A stretch of 64,000 bases of DNA, taken from the NCBI GenBank assembly GCA_947561715.1, contig OX387201.1, forward strand, positions 15,576,001-15,640,000. The letters run 5' to 3'. Source of the DNA: Ascidia mentula (lineage: Eukaryota > Chordata > Ascidiacea > Phlebobranchia > Ascidiidae). The stretch's first letter is position 1; each line of letters starts with the position of its first letter. Under the pieces are notes generated by a model, which had not been told where the DNA came from, ran no database searches, and was given only the letters and a program-made list of their open reading frames with translations. The position numbers were made by a program, and so were the translations under genes. Below, piece by piece: positions 21,777 to 33,265 of the stretch.

Positions 21777-22877
21777 CGTTGTCGTGCATGGCTAATTTTA
21801 GCCAATGCTTTGCTGCCACCCCTACCAGGTTGGTTGAATCGAGTCAATCAACCCCATTTCTGGAGAGCTGGAACAAATTATGACACTACTGGCTGAAGAG
21901 GCATCGACACTCGGGTAAGATTTATATTTTATTTCCGCTGTCATTTTGTTCTTCTGGCCCAGAAAGGAAATATGCGTGTCGTAATAATATAACTTACCTC
22001 GTAACACCTTGTAACAGGTCACAGAGATGCATCTGCTTATTTCAATTTTTAATTCATTTCCAAACCAAATTCACAAAAAAACCTCCTCAAATGATCTCAA
22101 TTATATTGATTTCCTGTTAAAAATTTATTTTGAGACTATTTTGAGATAAACTAACTGATGTAAACCAAGTTGCTAAATTCCTTTTGCGGTGTCTGCTGGA
22201 ATTGTATGTTGTTTTCAGACTAGCTGCGTGTCGAGATTAGCATTCGACGTTGGTCTTATCAACGGTTCCCCGTTCATCACTGTGAAAAACACCTTTTCCA
22301 AAATGAATTTAAAACCCTTCAGCTAAGTCCACTTCTTACCTATGAAGTGTGTATTCCGGTACCAAATCTTTAGAGAGGGAATGCTTCCGAAAAACATACC
22401 AGACGGTTTGTTCGATCCTAGACAAGATTAAATTGAACGAATTAAATCCACAGTTTTGTCACGATTCTATTGAGAAAAGTAAAATGACTTTTTTTCAGAA
22501 ACTCTGTATCGGAATGCTAGAAATGATTTGGTAATAATGTCATAATTATGTGATAGTATCCTTGTTGGTGGTGACGTGTCCAGGGTTTGATTATTTAACA
22601 CTGTTTTGTTGAAGCTAAAACCAGATGTAAAACAAAAACTTTTTAGCTCAAAGGATAGAAGTAAATTGTTTCAACTTTTGTGTTGGACGAAGCGCAATAA
22701 ACTCGCATTCTAAATCAAATAATTTTTTGGTGCAATGGATCCACGAAGGGAATGTTTTAGAATCACGTGATAAACGCTGTTGACGTTATTATAAAAAGTT
22801 TATCAAAAATTGAAAGGTCATTTCAAAAAATATTGATTTTATGATCACAATAGAACAATGTCTTTAGAGTCACACCA
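21777..22877. other. No gene recognised
   Basis: AT-rich sequence. The first about 100 bases continue the duplicated flank also found at 26,625-26,730. The rest shows no conserved exon. Confidence 0.4.
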
Positions 22878-22930
22878 AGCTGGACTAATGAGACTTTATT
22901 GGTCGAAACAGTGGCCGTCTGTCTGCAGCT
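22878..22930 (+). ncRNA. Decayed hammerhead ribozyme
   Basis: AGCTGGA, CTAATGA, GACT-TTATT-GGTC, GAAA, ACAG...CTGT, C, TGCAGCT. The order and spacing match the intact motif at 3,229, but the invariant CTGATGA has become CTAATGA, which should abolish cleavage, and one stem I pair is lost. Stem III remains paired. Confidence 0.65.
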
Positions 22931-23529
22931 CTCAGAAAACACACTTACCAAGTTTATGGAAAAGACATTCACACTATCAATATGCGAAAAATACGTTGTC
23001 CGAGGGCGTCTTCAGCACCTTCGAAAATCGATTCTCAATAAAAATCAGCTTGGACATTCCTCGCTTATAGAGGGATTGCAACCTGACATAACAATATAAT
23101 CTTTATGCAGTAATTAGTTTTTATTAATTATGAATTCGTTGCAAATTCGACCCTCGAGAAATAGGTATGTTTGTATTGCTGTCTCAAAAAGGCAGTAAAA
23201 AAAGTACTCAAACCTTTCGCCCTTACCCAGAGCGATAAAGAAACCTATACGCAATTTGCGGTCATTTTAATATATTTTCGATCATATAGCCCAGGGTCAA
23301 AAGATCCGGCCTCATGATACTTATTCACTAATATCCACTGTCGCGAATTCCGTTTAAAGTATGTTTATTTATTTCAAGCTATCGAAATCCAATCATTTAG
23401 GTTGCAATGCATTGCATCGAGTCGACATGATTTGCTGATACGAAAGCGATAGAACAAAATCACGGAACACCGTTGCACGCCCGATATTGTGAAAGGCTGG
23501 AAAAATCCATATTCTGAAGAACGACACCA

Positions 23530-23760
23530 CACCTATATAGCAAGTGTACTGAAGGGCACAACACGCTAGGTGTTCCAGGAAATGAAGGAAGCAGATAGTT
23601 TTAGTATTTACGTGAAAATTGACAAGACTTTTACCAGAAAACGCAATGCATGCTTGCAGTATATTGTGTACTGCATTGAAAGGTTACAGCTGCTCACAGT
23701 GGCTTCCAGTTCCAGTAGCATCTACTTTTATTGGCCAGTTTAACTTTCTATGCGTGCCAA
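23530..23760. repeat. Repeat of the 4.0-4.25 kb segment
   Basis: CTATATAGCAAGTGTACTGAAGGGCACAAC... follows, with small changes, the sequence at about 4,025-4,250, both ending shortly upstream of a GNAT gene. It marks an old duplication of the WxxW-GNAT interval; no coding content is seen. Confidence 0.6.
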
Positions 23761-23921
23761 GGCAATTTACAGAGGCAAATGTTTAATCTAATGTTTGCTT
23801 TCAACTTAACCTTGCACTTAATGCAAACAATACAGGGTTATGCAACGTATGTCGTAATAGGAAGCACATGAACTAGCACTAACGGTTCACAAATACAGAT
23901 GATTGGCGGATAGCTTGCAGT

Positions 23922-25184
23922 ATGAATGAGAACTTCCTTGTCTTGCCGAAATCAGGCAATTCAATTTGTTGGAGGTTCACTACAGATGAAGACCTTCCAG
24001 AGATATGCAGAATACTAGCGAATGATTTTTTCCCAAATGAACCAATCACTGAAGCATTGGAATATACTGAAAACGACATTTCGCTGGAAGTTAGTGTAAC
24101 AAAGGTGGTTATTTGTCAACTTCAAGTATTTTGTACCAAAGATGGTTATGAGCGAAAGTAGATTTAATAACGTGTTTCCATTTTCTAATGCGATAGCCAC
24201 TTGCATAATAGATGCATCTGACACTTTTATTCACCAATTCCAGTGGACTTTAATAGGAATGAAATACTATCACATGGCATCCGGCTTTGTGTTGACATTG
24301 TTAAATCAGCAACAGAAACGCTGGTCCACCTGGAGACGAGGATAGAGTAAATAATTGTATAATTTAGAAAAAAAAGGCTTTAACAACCGAAAGCTCGTAT
24401 ATGCTATTGCTTTGCAACACTACCTTGATTTTTTTGCATTTCGATCCTAAATTTGTTTCATGCGTCTAATTCGTATCTAAATATTTGAACACAGAAATAC
24501 TTCCTGAAAAGTCCGGCAATTTGTGCATACGATGAAATTAGCAAGGAAATATGCGGTGTGTGCATCGTTCAAGATCAAGATGGTGATAAACCAAAGGAAC
24601 AGTTACCATTAAAGTTGTCGCAAAATTTGGCGGTAAGATTGTGTTCTTGTCATGGGTTGATGTCGAGTGATTTACGTAGAATATGAAATTGCTGCAGCGA
24701 ATGGTTAATGTACATGTTTAGTTTCTGCATTCGTTTGAAATTAATGTGAAATTATACGCCGGAGAGCTGCCATATATCACTGGGATTGCGATGTGCGTAA
24801 AGAAAAAGTATCGGAAACAGGGAATTGCTGGGGCGTTGTACAAGAAGTGAGTTTTAAAGTAAAAAATTTGTGGGTAAATCTTTTCAAATATGTGCGTTCA
24901 GTTACGTGACCATATAACAAAACTTTTCCAACAACGTAAGAGAAACACGTTGTTTCCATATATTGCTTCCGTTCAGGCGAATGGAAATTGCAAGGAAGGA
25001 TGGTTTCAAGTATTACTTCGCCATTTGCTCGTCATTCTACACAGCAAAAGCTCTTCAAACCTTGGGTGCAAAATGCATTGTAGAAATTGATTACCGAGAT
25101 TACGTGGATCCAATTACTGGAAAAAAAGTATTAAAAAACTTTAAATCTCCTCATCGTTCAGCAAAACTAATGTGTCTGGAATAA
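23922..25184 (+). CDS. GNAT-family N-acetyltransferase, intact, 4 exons
   Basis: Exons 23922-24104 (183 nt), 24495-24632 (138), 24722-24846 (125), 24977-25184 (208) give 217 aa with no stops. Donors GTGGTT, GTAAGA and GTGAGT; acceptors AACACAG, GTTTAG and GTTCAG; phases 0, 0, 2. Exon 1 has the first strand and helix (ICWRFTTDEDLPEICRIL, FFPNEPI), a pattern like arylalkylamine/dopamine N-acetyltransferases. Exon 2 gives the central strand CGVCIVQDQDG. Exon 3 has the acetyl-CoA loop RKQGIA at residues 138-143, matching (R/Q)xxGx(G/A), after IAMCV. Exon 4 has the C-terminal FYTAKALQTLGAKC helix and ends KLMCLE. It is probably cytosolic, since no signal peptide is seen. The acyl acceptor is unknown. 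Splice positions are shared with the minus-strand gene at 62,383-63,675. Confidence 0.85.
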
Positions 25185-26475
25185 TTTTTCTTGCAATATT
25201 TTTGAAATAACATATTTGATTCAACATTGGCCAATCTGCCAGATACTTTAGTTGCTATAAATCTTTAATATCTGGTACTTAACCGTGCGTACAATGAGTG
25301 CAGAAATTCTAAACATTTAAGTAGAAGAGTGTGGGATTGGTTGAATCAGTCGATCCTGTGTCAGGACTAAAGTTACAGAACCAAATCTAATGATACATTT
25401 TACTTACAATAGACCGCCATTTTCTCTTGCAGTAAATGTAGCAAGTTGGAAGGTTTTTTTTACTTACTTTGACGTACCCTTATATTTGGAAGGTGCAAGC
25501 AACAACTCTATTTCTTGTACTTTTTCGTTTGCAGTTTGTTTCGTTGTATATACAAAAAACAGACTGCCGTTATAATTACAGTAACCATTATTACGGTAAT
25601 ACTATTTTATCATTAGAGCTGTCGCGTGATTCCTTGTCATCAGTGGCGGAGATTTGTGTGTTGGAGGGGTTAGAGGGGGAAGTCATGGAAAAAAGTAAAC
25701 AAGTGTGTTCGTTTTTCCGAAGATTTTTCTCTTATTTTCGCCCTATTCGCCTTAAAAAACATAATTTTAAATAGCACAACTCCTTTAGAACTGAGCACAA
25801 AAACAATGACAATATTATGCTGTTTGTGTCACATCAATAGACGACTAAGTGGTCATACTACGGCAGAAATGGCGACAGACTGTAGCACATACGTGAACCC
25901 TGCAGCTTGAACAGCTATAGCAGCTTGGAGGAATAGTACCCATGTCCGGCAATTCCTGTATAAGGTCACTAGCGTATGAATTTCCAGTAGGAATTGACTG
26001 TCTTTCGATAACGTTGCTGCCTTTTATAACCGAGTTCTCCAAATCTTGCTTAGAGTTCCAGAACAACATGGACAACAGTTATAACTCTTGAGTATTCTAA
26101 TCAAAGAAACTCGAAGATTGGCAACAATCATCTGATTGGTAATACTAAGTTTCGTAGCATTTAATGGCGTAATAAAGTAAAATAGAATGTGTTGGAGAAA
26201 GAGATACAGTTGCTCTTGAGAGAGGCCTAAGAACGTGATTGGTTAAAAATGGTCACGCATGATCGACACCACGAAGTGTTTTCAGAATGACTTAACTACC
26301 GTTTCAGCAATGATGTACACAACGAAATAATACGAAAAAAACGTGGAAAATAGAATGTAAGCCAACGGTTACTTTGTACAGGAAATAATTGGTCCACTAT
26401 TACTTGTTAACATACACGTTAGTGTGAGATGGTGTGTAAATCCCATGAAGGGATTTGTATTGACCGTTTTTGCAG
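25185..26475. repeat. GNAT 3' flank repeat, second copy
   Basis: Collinear with 20,395-21,627, differing by scattered substitutions and indels. No firm gene. Confidence 0.5.
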
Positions 26476-26624
26476 AGCACAGCTCTCGGTTGTACAACGA
26501 TATACACGCGAATGGCGTTAACAACACTTATGTTCGCTGCAACTCTCACAGAGAGGCAAACCATGAGGTATGTTATATTCCCGTCAACCAAAATATTAGG
26601 GGGACCATAGGAATTTCCGTCTAG
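26476..26624 (+). CDS. Unknown terminal exon, copy 2 (partial gene)
   Basis: Paralogue of 21,628-21,776: the same GTTTTTGCAG acceptor, the same 149-nt length, frame HSSRLYNDIHANG...RCNSHREAN...GISV and TAG. In this copy the frame also opens upstream to an ATG at 26,424. The partner exons and function are unknown. Confidence 0.35.
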
Positions 26625-27379
26625 CGTTGTCGTGCATGTCTAATTTTGGCTAATGATTTGCATCCACCCCTACCAGGTTGGTTGAATCGAGTCAACCAAC
26701 CCCATTTCTGAAGATCTGAAAAAAATTATGAGGCTTGAAAAGACTTCTTTACAGCCTTTGTTAACTGTAGTGATAGATCAGTATAACTGCCAACTTGTGA
26801 AGTCAAGCTTGGCATTCCACAAAATTTAATCAGGAGTATATTGCTAAGCATGCCTAAGACGCCACGGTTTTGGAAATATTGCTTTTCATAACATAGGTAG
26901 TAACTCCATGGTTGGATTTGATGCAAAAAAAACGCCGCTTATGACCTTACACAAACACCATACATGAAGCTTTGTTTTCCGTTCAGGAGTATAATATTCG
27001 TGCGTAGTATGATAGAAAACAAAGGTAAAAATTTTATAGAAAGGAAATTCACACATTATCAGTGAGCGAAAACCTCGTTGGGCTTGCCCTCCTTATTAAA
27101 ATCGGCCCTCAATTAAAATGGACACTATACTGGCTTAAGGATGTCTGAGTACGAAAGCGTTGTCTGAGTAGAAGGCGTGATTGCTCTTAAACATAACAGG
27201 AAATTTGAGATGAAAACGTTTCAAAATTGAATTGTCAATCCTAATTATAGTCGGACTTTAAATCAAGCGTATTCAGCCGTACCCCTAATTGTTGCCCAAT
27301 GCCAACCACGTGAGTATGACGTCAGTCAACATAATTAGGCATCTGGCAGTTTAGCCAAAATTAAATTAAATTTGTTATT
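26625..27379. other. No gene recognised
   Basis: The first about 100 bases repeat 21,777-21,860. The remainder is unique spacer with no exon signal. Confidence 0.4.
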
Positions 27380-27423
27380 CAAAAATCTTGCAAGAAAAAT
27401 TATTCCAGGCACATTAGTTTTGT
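27380..27423 (-). pseudogene. GNAT 3'-end remnant
   Basis: The minus strand reads AAACTAATGTGCCTGGAATAATTTTTCTTG, which is the last codons (KLMCLE-stop) and 3' flank of GNAT exon 4. It is the lost tail of the minus-strand copy at 31,925-32,969, separated by 4.5 kb of transposon sequence. Confidence 0.75.
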
Positions 27424-28083
27424 TGTCTCCAGGAACAGACGTTTTGTATGATCGTCCCCCATCTCTAGGATTTGCACCTCATCAAAGTTAACTCGGTGGC
27501 CGAGTGTGGCAGCGTGTTTCGCCAGTGCTGTCCTCTGGCTGTTCTTCGCTGCAACGTCGCGGCAATGCTCTTTTAACCGAGTCTGTAACGTTCTCCCTGT
27601 TTCACCGATGTACGCTCCACCGCAGTCCTTGCACGGAATGTAATAGAAAACGCCTTTTGGTTGAGCCGTACCCTTCTCGACAGGGTGAGACAACATCCTG
27701 CCCAGTGTTCTGTGTGGCTTAGTGTAGACGCAATACCGTAATCCAACATCATATGCCTTAGCGTGTCTGTTAAAACCGGAACATATGGCAAAACGATCGT
27801 ACCGGTAGTTGGCGCTGTTTCTTGTGGCTTGACCGCAGGCTTTCTTCTAAACATCCATGACGGATACAGATTTTTCCGCAGTGCATTCTTTATGAACTTC
27901 ATCACTTTATCACGGTCTTATTCTCGAAAAACCAGAGCCTCGGCTCTATCCATCAGCGACCGCACTATACCGCTGTCTTGTGCTGTATCGGATGTGTCGA
28001 CTTTAACGACAGATAACGATTGGTGTGCGTCGGCTTGCGATACAAACGAGTGCTAATCAAACCATTCTCATCACGGATAACCT
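27424..28083 (-). pseudogene. PLE linker and GIY-YIG end, minus copy
   Basis: From high to low coordinates: end of RT (YRKPTHTNRYLSL-like), the FIKNALRKNLYPSWMF linker, LPYVPVLTDTLRHMM, then GIY-YIG with YYIPCKDCGGAYIGETGR and LQTRLKEHCRD, which keeps the nuclease helix lost from the plus copy. A frame change occurs between linker and nuclease near 27,690. The frame runs into GNAT codons at 27,423. Confidence 0.7.
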
Positions 28084-29672
28084 TTGTCGGCTGCACGAGA
28101 GCTTCGCAATAACCAGACCATCGTCATATTGCGTGCCGACAAGGGCAATCGAACAGTGGTCATGAACCGTTCCGAATATAACACTAAACTGCTGGAACTT
28201 TTAAATGAAGCAAAAACTTACAAAAAGTTATCCAGAAACCCGACCCCGTCCTTAGAACGGAAGATAAACCGCTTCATCGGCTACTTACACAGGGAACGTG
28301 AGGCGTGATCTGTTGGTGAGTTTCGACAGCTGCATTACACAGACGGTAGGACGCCCGAATTGTACGGGCTTCCCAAGGTCCACAAGCCAGGCGTGCCCCT
28401 TAGACCCATTGTTTCCTTTATCGGGTCCCCGTCTTATATGCTCGCCAAATTTATAGCAAGGATTATTTCCCCTTTGGTTGGGAACAGCCCATATTACGAT
28501 AAAAACTCAAGTGAATTTGCAACTGAAGTGGGGGACTTGGCAATAGCGGATGATGAGTGTATGGTGTCCTTTGACGTCGTGTCTCTTTTCACCAATGTGC
28601 CAATGTCGGTAGCTGTTACTAATGTCATGGCACGCTTAGAGGATGACAGTAACCTTAAGCAGCGCACGTTGCTATCCTGTAAGGATATCGCAGAAGGGCT
28701 GAAATTATGTTTGAACGCCACCTATTTTTCCTTTCGTTGTGTGTTTTACCAACAGGTGTTTGGTCTCCCATCTCTGTGGTAGTGGCGAATATTGTAATGG
28801 AAACAATTGAGGATAAGGCACTCGCCACTTTTGCGCATCCTCCCCGTTACTGGAAGCGTTATGTCGACGACACCTTCGCCATCGTTGATGAAGTACACCT
28901 CCAGTTGTTCCTTACCCACATTAACCATGAGGAAGATTTGATCGAGTTTACTTTAGAAAAGGAAAGTGGTGGTGCACTACCGTTTTTAGATACAAAGGTT
29001 ATCCGTGATGAGAATGGTTTGATCAACAGTCGTGTGTATCGCAAGCCGACGCACACCAATCGTTATCTGTCGTTAAAGTCGACACATCCGATACAGCACA
29101 AGACAGCGGTATAGTGCGGTCGCTGATGGATAGAGCCGAGGCTCTGGTTTTTCGAGAATAAGACCGTGATAAAGAGATGAAGTTCATAAAGAATGCACTG
29201 CGGAAAAATCTGTATCCGTCATGGATGTTTAGAAGAAAGCCTGCGGTCAAGCCACAAGAAACAGCGCCAACTACCGGTACGATCATTTTGCCATATGTTC
29301 CGGTTCTAACAGACACGCTAAGGCATATGATGTTGGACTACGGTATTGCGTCTACACTAAGCCAAACAGAACACTGGTCAGGATGTTGTCTCACCCTATC
29401 GAGAAGGGTACGGCTCAACCAAAAGGCGTCTTCTATTACATTCCGTGCAAGGACTGCGGTGGAGCGTACATCGGTGAAACAGGGAGAACGGCGAAACACG
29501 CTGCCACACTCGGCCACCGAGTTAACTTTGATGAGGTGCAAATCCTAGAGATGGAGGACGACCATACAAAACGTCTGTTCCTGGAGACGCTCCACATCCA
29601 CAAACACGACCATTGTGTAAACGATAAGGAGCAATGTGTGTATTTTCCAGCTGTATACAACAACTTATTGTA
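28084..29672 (+). pseudogene. PLE reverse transcriptase plus GIY-YIG, plus copy
   Basis: Frame 28,084-28,307 holds the N-terminal RT region (ILRADKGNRTVVMNRSEY). 28,360-28,782 has YGLPKVHKPGVPLRPIVS and motif A VSFDVVSLFTNVP. 28,707-29,114 has motif C YVDDTFAI near 28,862. 29,177-29,548 is the linker and 29,383-29,673 the GIY-YIG domain with KDCGGAYIGETGR. Stop TGA at about 28,306, loss of bases at the conserved FGLPMGSP-type box (about 28,757), a stop at 29,112 and a deletion of about 22 codons after GETGR in the nuclease make it non-functional. Confidence 0.78.
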
Positions 29673-29880
29673 AATGTTACGCCTCGCCACACACCTGGTT
29701 CACGTGACGATGCAAGCGGTGCCAATGTTATCTACTCCTTTTTCCTTGTGTTTTTCTGCGTTTTTAGTGTTTTATGCGCGTGATGCTTCACTGTTGACAT
29801 AACTCTGAAGAAGTCTTGCCGGGTGGCAGACGAAACGTTGGTCTCAAATAAACACTTTAGAAACTAAGTGCCAGAAGAGC

Positions 29881-30596
29881 AATTCCGATTAATTAGTATA
29901 CCTGGCAACAAAAATAGCAGTATAGAAGATTATTAGGTTTTCTGTATCTAAACCAGAAAAACAACCTTGCTTGACCGTTTTGGTTTAAGTATTTTGTGGT
30001 GCTTCAATGCTTTCCAGCCCAGGCATTGCAGCCTACCAGGATCAGCCACTTTTTTTCAGCAAGTCGGAGGAAGATCCCCTTACAATTCAACATGCAACCG
30101 ACATTAAAGCACCACAAAAAATTTACAACCAAAGCGGACATATTATGAATCAAACTATTTTATCGTAAAAAACAAAGATGGCAAACAAACAAGATAATAA
30201 AATAACAGAAAAAGTGGATAAAATAGTTATATGAATTATAAAACTGGATGATTCTTATCGTATTTGTATTTTGACTAATTTGAGGCAGTCTAACTGATGT
30301 TAACCATGTAACTAAATTCATTTCGCGGTGTTAGCTCTAATTGTATTTGAATATAGCTTGTTTGCGTCACTTCGTACTGGTTATTCAGAGACTAGCTCAG
30401 TAATAAAACTATTCGCTAAACATCATCCACGGGGACTAATTTGTGCTACATTTGGCAGGTTGCTTGTGATAAATAAGGGTCTTGCAATAATATAATGCAA
30501 GCTGCAGTGAGGACCTAAATGTTCAACATGTAGTGAGTTTTTGACTTTTGTGGCACAACCTTTATTCGAACAAACTTGTACGTTGCTAGAAGTAAA
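29881..30596. other. Spacer with SINE tail
   Basis: About 29,995-30,075 carries a copy of the SINE tail (GCATTGCAGCC, CAGGATCAGCCAC, AAGTCGGAG). The rest shows no gene. Confidence 0.45.
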
Positions 30597-30702
30597 ATAC
30601 TGTTGCAAACTAAAAGGTTCACAGGCTTCGCAGCCAAGGCATTTCAGACAAGCTGGATCAGCCACTTTTCCCGACAAGTCGGAGCGAGATCTGAAAAATC
30701 AA

Positions 30703-30775
30703 GCTCCCAGTGAGGTTTAAACTCACGACCCTGGGCTAACCAGGCCCAACGCTCTACCAACTGAGCTACAGGAGC
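30703..30775 (-). tRNA. tRNA-Thr(GGT)-like SINE head
   Basis: The 73-nt minus-strand cloverleaf has acceptor GCTCCTG/TGGGAGC (with GU pairs), D arm TAGCTCAGTTGGTAGAGC (A box), anticodon stem TGGGC/GCCCA with loop CTGGTTA (anticodon GGT, Thr) and T arm GTGAG/CTCAC. The T loop TTTAAAC is off consensus. It is embedded in a repeated SINE, so it is probably a retroposed promoter rather than a working tRNA gene. Confidence 0.5.
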
Positions 30776-31066
30776 TCAGAGACTTCACGGGGTATATTGA
30801 AGCCAAGGTACACTGGTGCGCAACAACTGGTCAGGCGACCTTCACAAGCGTAGAGGATCTCCACCACCGTAATTAGACAACGCAGAAGTAATGCCATGCT
30901 TACGCATAGCAAGACGGTATCGCCCCATTGCGTAGGCCCTTTATATTTGGCGATCACAGCTCTAATATTTTGATCAAAAGGTTCATAGGCTTTGCAGCCA
31001 AGGCATTTCAGCCAAGCTGGATCAGCCACTTTTCCCGACAAGTCGGAGAGAGATCTGAAAAATCAA

Positions 31067-31143
31067 GCTCACAGTGAGGTTTGAACTCAGGACCCTGCAT
31101 GGGCTAACCAGGCCCAACTCTCTACCAACTGAGCTACAGGAAC
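31067..31143 (-). repeat. Second tRNA-like SINE head, degenerate
   Basis: Same design as 30,703-30,775, but with a 4-base CATG insertion in the variable region and a weaker acceptor. The T loop TTCAAAC is closer to a B box. A third, worn piece is at 31,645-31,690. Confidence 0.5.
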
Positions 31144-31275
31144 TCTGTGGTTTCACGGGGTATATTGTGGCCAAGGTACACTGGTGCGCAAGAGCACAAC
31201 TTGTCAGGCGACCTTCACAAGCATAGAGGATCTCCACCACCGTAATCAGACAACGCAGAAGTAATGCCATGCTTA

Positions 31276-31924
31276 CTGTTGTAAACTATATATGTTTTAG
31301 GCACTTACTCGCGTTCGCAAGTCGAAGGTCAAGTTTATTTAACTGTAAAACTATTTTCGTTCTATGTATAGTTGTCTTCAACGCTCTGGGCTAAAACCAG
31401 TGGTTCGGATATTCAGAAATTTGTTGTAAAGCACTTGTAAGATTTTGAGGTCAACAATACGTCGCTCTGGTCGGGAATACCTCAATTGCACTCAAAAATG
31501 CCAAAGGTCTACAAGTTTTTGAACCAGATCACTTTCACGATCAGAAAAGAAAAATGATCGAATAAAATACAATGTCACCCACACAATTTTTGGTGGTTAA
31601 ACCAGTGTTATTGTTTATAATGACACGATAATTGGAGTTCTTGATGGGCTAACTAGGCCCAACGTTTTACCAACCGAGCTCAGGAGCTTGGCGGTTTTTC
31701 GGTTGCATGAAACATTTCTACGATAGTTTCTGTGATAGTATGCTTGCTTACTTTTGGATTTGCCAAAGAATAACCATTGCCTCTATTCACAAGTTAATAA
31801 AAAAAAATTCTTTGTTCATACAGACAATATTAAGTTCTTATTCTGTACGATCACTCATTAGTTTAAAGCCTTTACCTAGAGTAGGTTAACTTAATGCACA
31901 CTAATCAAAATTAACATTGTAACA
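31276..31924. other. Spacer inside the split GNAT copy
   Basis: No gene; contains a degenerate tRNA-like fragment near 31,645-31,690. Its right edge at about 31,925 is the breakpoint into GNAT exon 4. Confidence 0.45.
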
Positions 31925-32969
31925 AGCGAAGTAATACTTGAAACCATCCTTCCTTGCAATTTCCATTCGCCTGAACGGAACCAATATATCAAAACAACGT
32001 GTTTTTCTTACGTTGTTGGAAAAGTATTATGATATGGTCACGTAACTGAACGCACATATTTGAAAAGATTTACCCACAAGTTTTTTTACTTTAAAACTTA
32101 CTTTTTCTTTACGCACATCGCAATTCCAGTGATATATGGCAGATCTCCGGCGTATAATTTCACATTAATTTCAAACGAATGTAGAAACTAAACATGTACA
32201 TTAACCATTCGCTGGAGCAATTTTATATTCGAAGTAATTCATTCCATATCAACACATGACAACATAACAATCTTACCGCAAAACATTGTGTTAATGGTAA
32301 TTGTTCCTTTGGTTTTTCACCATCTTGATCTTGAACGATGCACACACCGCATATTTCCTTGCTAATTTCATCGTATGCACAACTTGTCGGACTTTTCAGA
32401 AAGTATTTCTGAGTTGCAATATTTAGACACGAATTAGAAGCATGAAACAAATTTAGGATCGATTTGCAAAAAATTTTAAAGTAATAACATATAAGAGCTT
32501 TCGGTTTCATGGTAAAGCTCATTTTTCTAAATCACACAATTATTTACTTTATCCTCGTCTCCAGGTGGACAAGCATTTCTGTTACTGATTAAACAATGTC
32601 AACACAAAGTCGGATGTAATGCGATAGTATTTCATTCCTATTAATGTCCACTGGAATTGGTGAATAAAAATGTCAGATGCCTCTAATATGCAAGTAGCTA
32701 TCACTTTATAAAGAAACACGTCATTAAATCTTCTTTCGCTCATAACCATCTTTGGTGCAAAATGCTTGGAGCTGACAAATAACCACCTTTGTTACACTCA
32801 CTTCCAGCGAAATGTCATTTCCAATATATTCCAATGCTGCACTGATTGGTTCATTTGGGAAAAAATCATTCGCAAGTATTCTGCATATCTCTGGAAGGTC
32901 GTCATCTGTCGTGAACCTCCAACAAATTACATTGCCTGATTTCGGGAAGACAAGGATGTTCTCAGTCAT
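31925..32969 (-). pseudogene. GNAT acetyltransferase pseudogene, minus copy split by transposons
   Basis: Exon 1 32969-32787 (MTENILVFPKSGN, intact). Exon 2 32408-32277, 6 nt shorter but in frame. Exon 3 begins at about 32,191 after GTTTAG but ends early: after AAGAAAAAG it jumps to intron sequence, deleting the segment for YRKQGIAGALYK, the acetyl-CoA loop, and its donor. Exon 4 stops at about 31,925 after FKYYFA. The tail codons lie at 27,380-27,423 and the middle of exon 4 is gone. It cannot encode an enzyme. Confidence 0.8.
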
Positions 32970-33265
32970 ACTGCAAGCTATAAACCTTATTTCAATCAGC
33001 TGAACATCTACATTTGTGAACCGTTCATAAGGTTCACAGGCTTCGCAGCCAAGGCGTTGCAGCCTTGCTATGCGAAAGCATGGCATTACTTCTGCGTTTT
33101 GTGAGCCGTTAGTGCTAATTCATGTGCTTTCTATTGCGGCATACGTTGCATAGCCCTGTAATGTTTGCATCAAGTGCAATGCCGGGTGGAAAACGAACAT
33201 TAGATTAAACATTTACGTTTTATCATTTCGGCATAATTTATTGATCCACGGTTTTGCTGGCCAAA

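Larger units (their letters stand above)
27424..29880. mobile_element. Two head-to-head Penelope-like element copies
   Basis: 27,424-28,083 is a minus-strand 5'-truncated PLE end. 28,084-29,880 is a plus-strand copy with RT, linker and GIY-YIG. The two halves share sequence in inverted orientation from GATGAGAATGGTTTGATC (28,060 against 29,010) onward, so they meet head to head. The plus copy ends with CTGAAGAAGTCTTGCC, then GGCAGACGAAACG, then GCCAGAAGAGCA, the same terminal octamer type as the 11-12 kb element. Inverted partial duplication is typical of PLE insertion. Confidence 0.75.
30597..31275 (-). repeat. Tandem pair of tRNA-derived SINE units
   Basis: Two units of about 340 bp in the same orientation (30,597-30,965 and 30,970-31,275). 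Each has, on the minus strand, a leader ending CTACGCTTGTGAAGGTCGCC, a tRNA-like head, and a tail CTCCGACTTGTCGGGAAAAG, GTGGCTGATCC and GAAATGCCTTGGCTGC. The same tail recurs at 15,640, 18,130, 33,030, 37,030, 39,490, 45,550, 56,490 and 57,500. Confidence 0.7.

Noticed and set aside
30703-30775. Functional tRNA-Thr gene
   Set aside because: Off-consensus T loop and repeated, SINE-like flanks make a working tRNA gene unlikely; listed as a SINE head.
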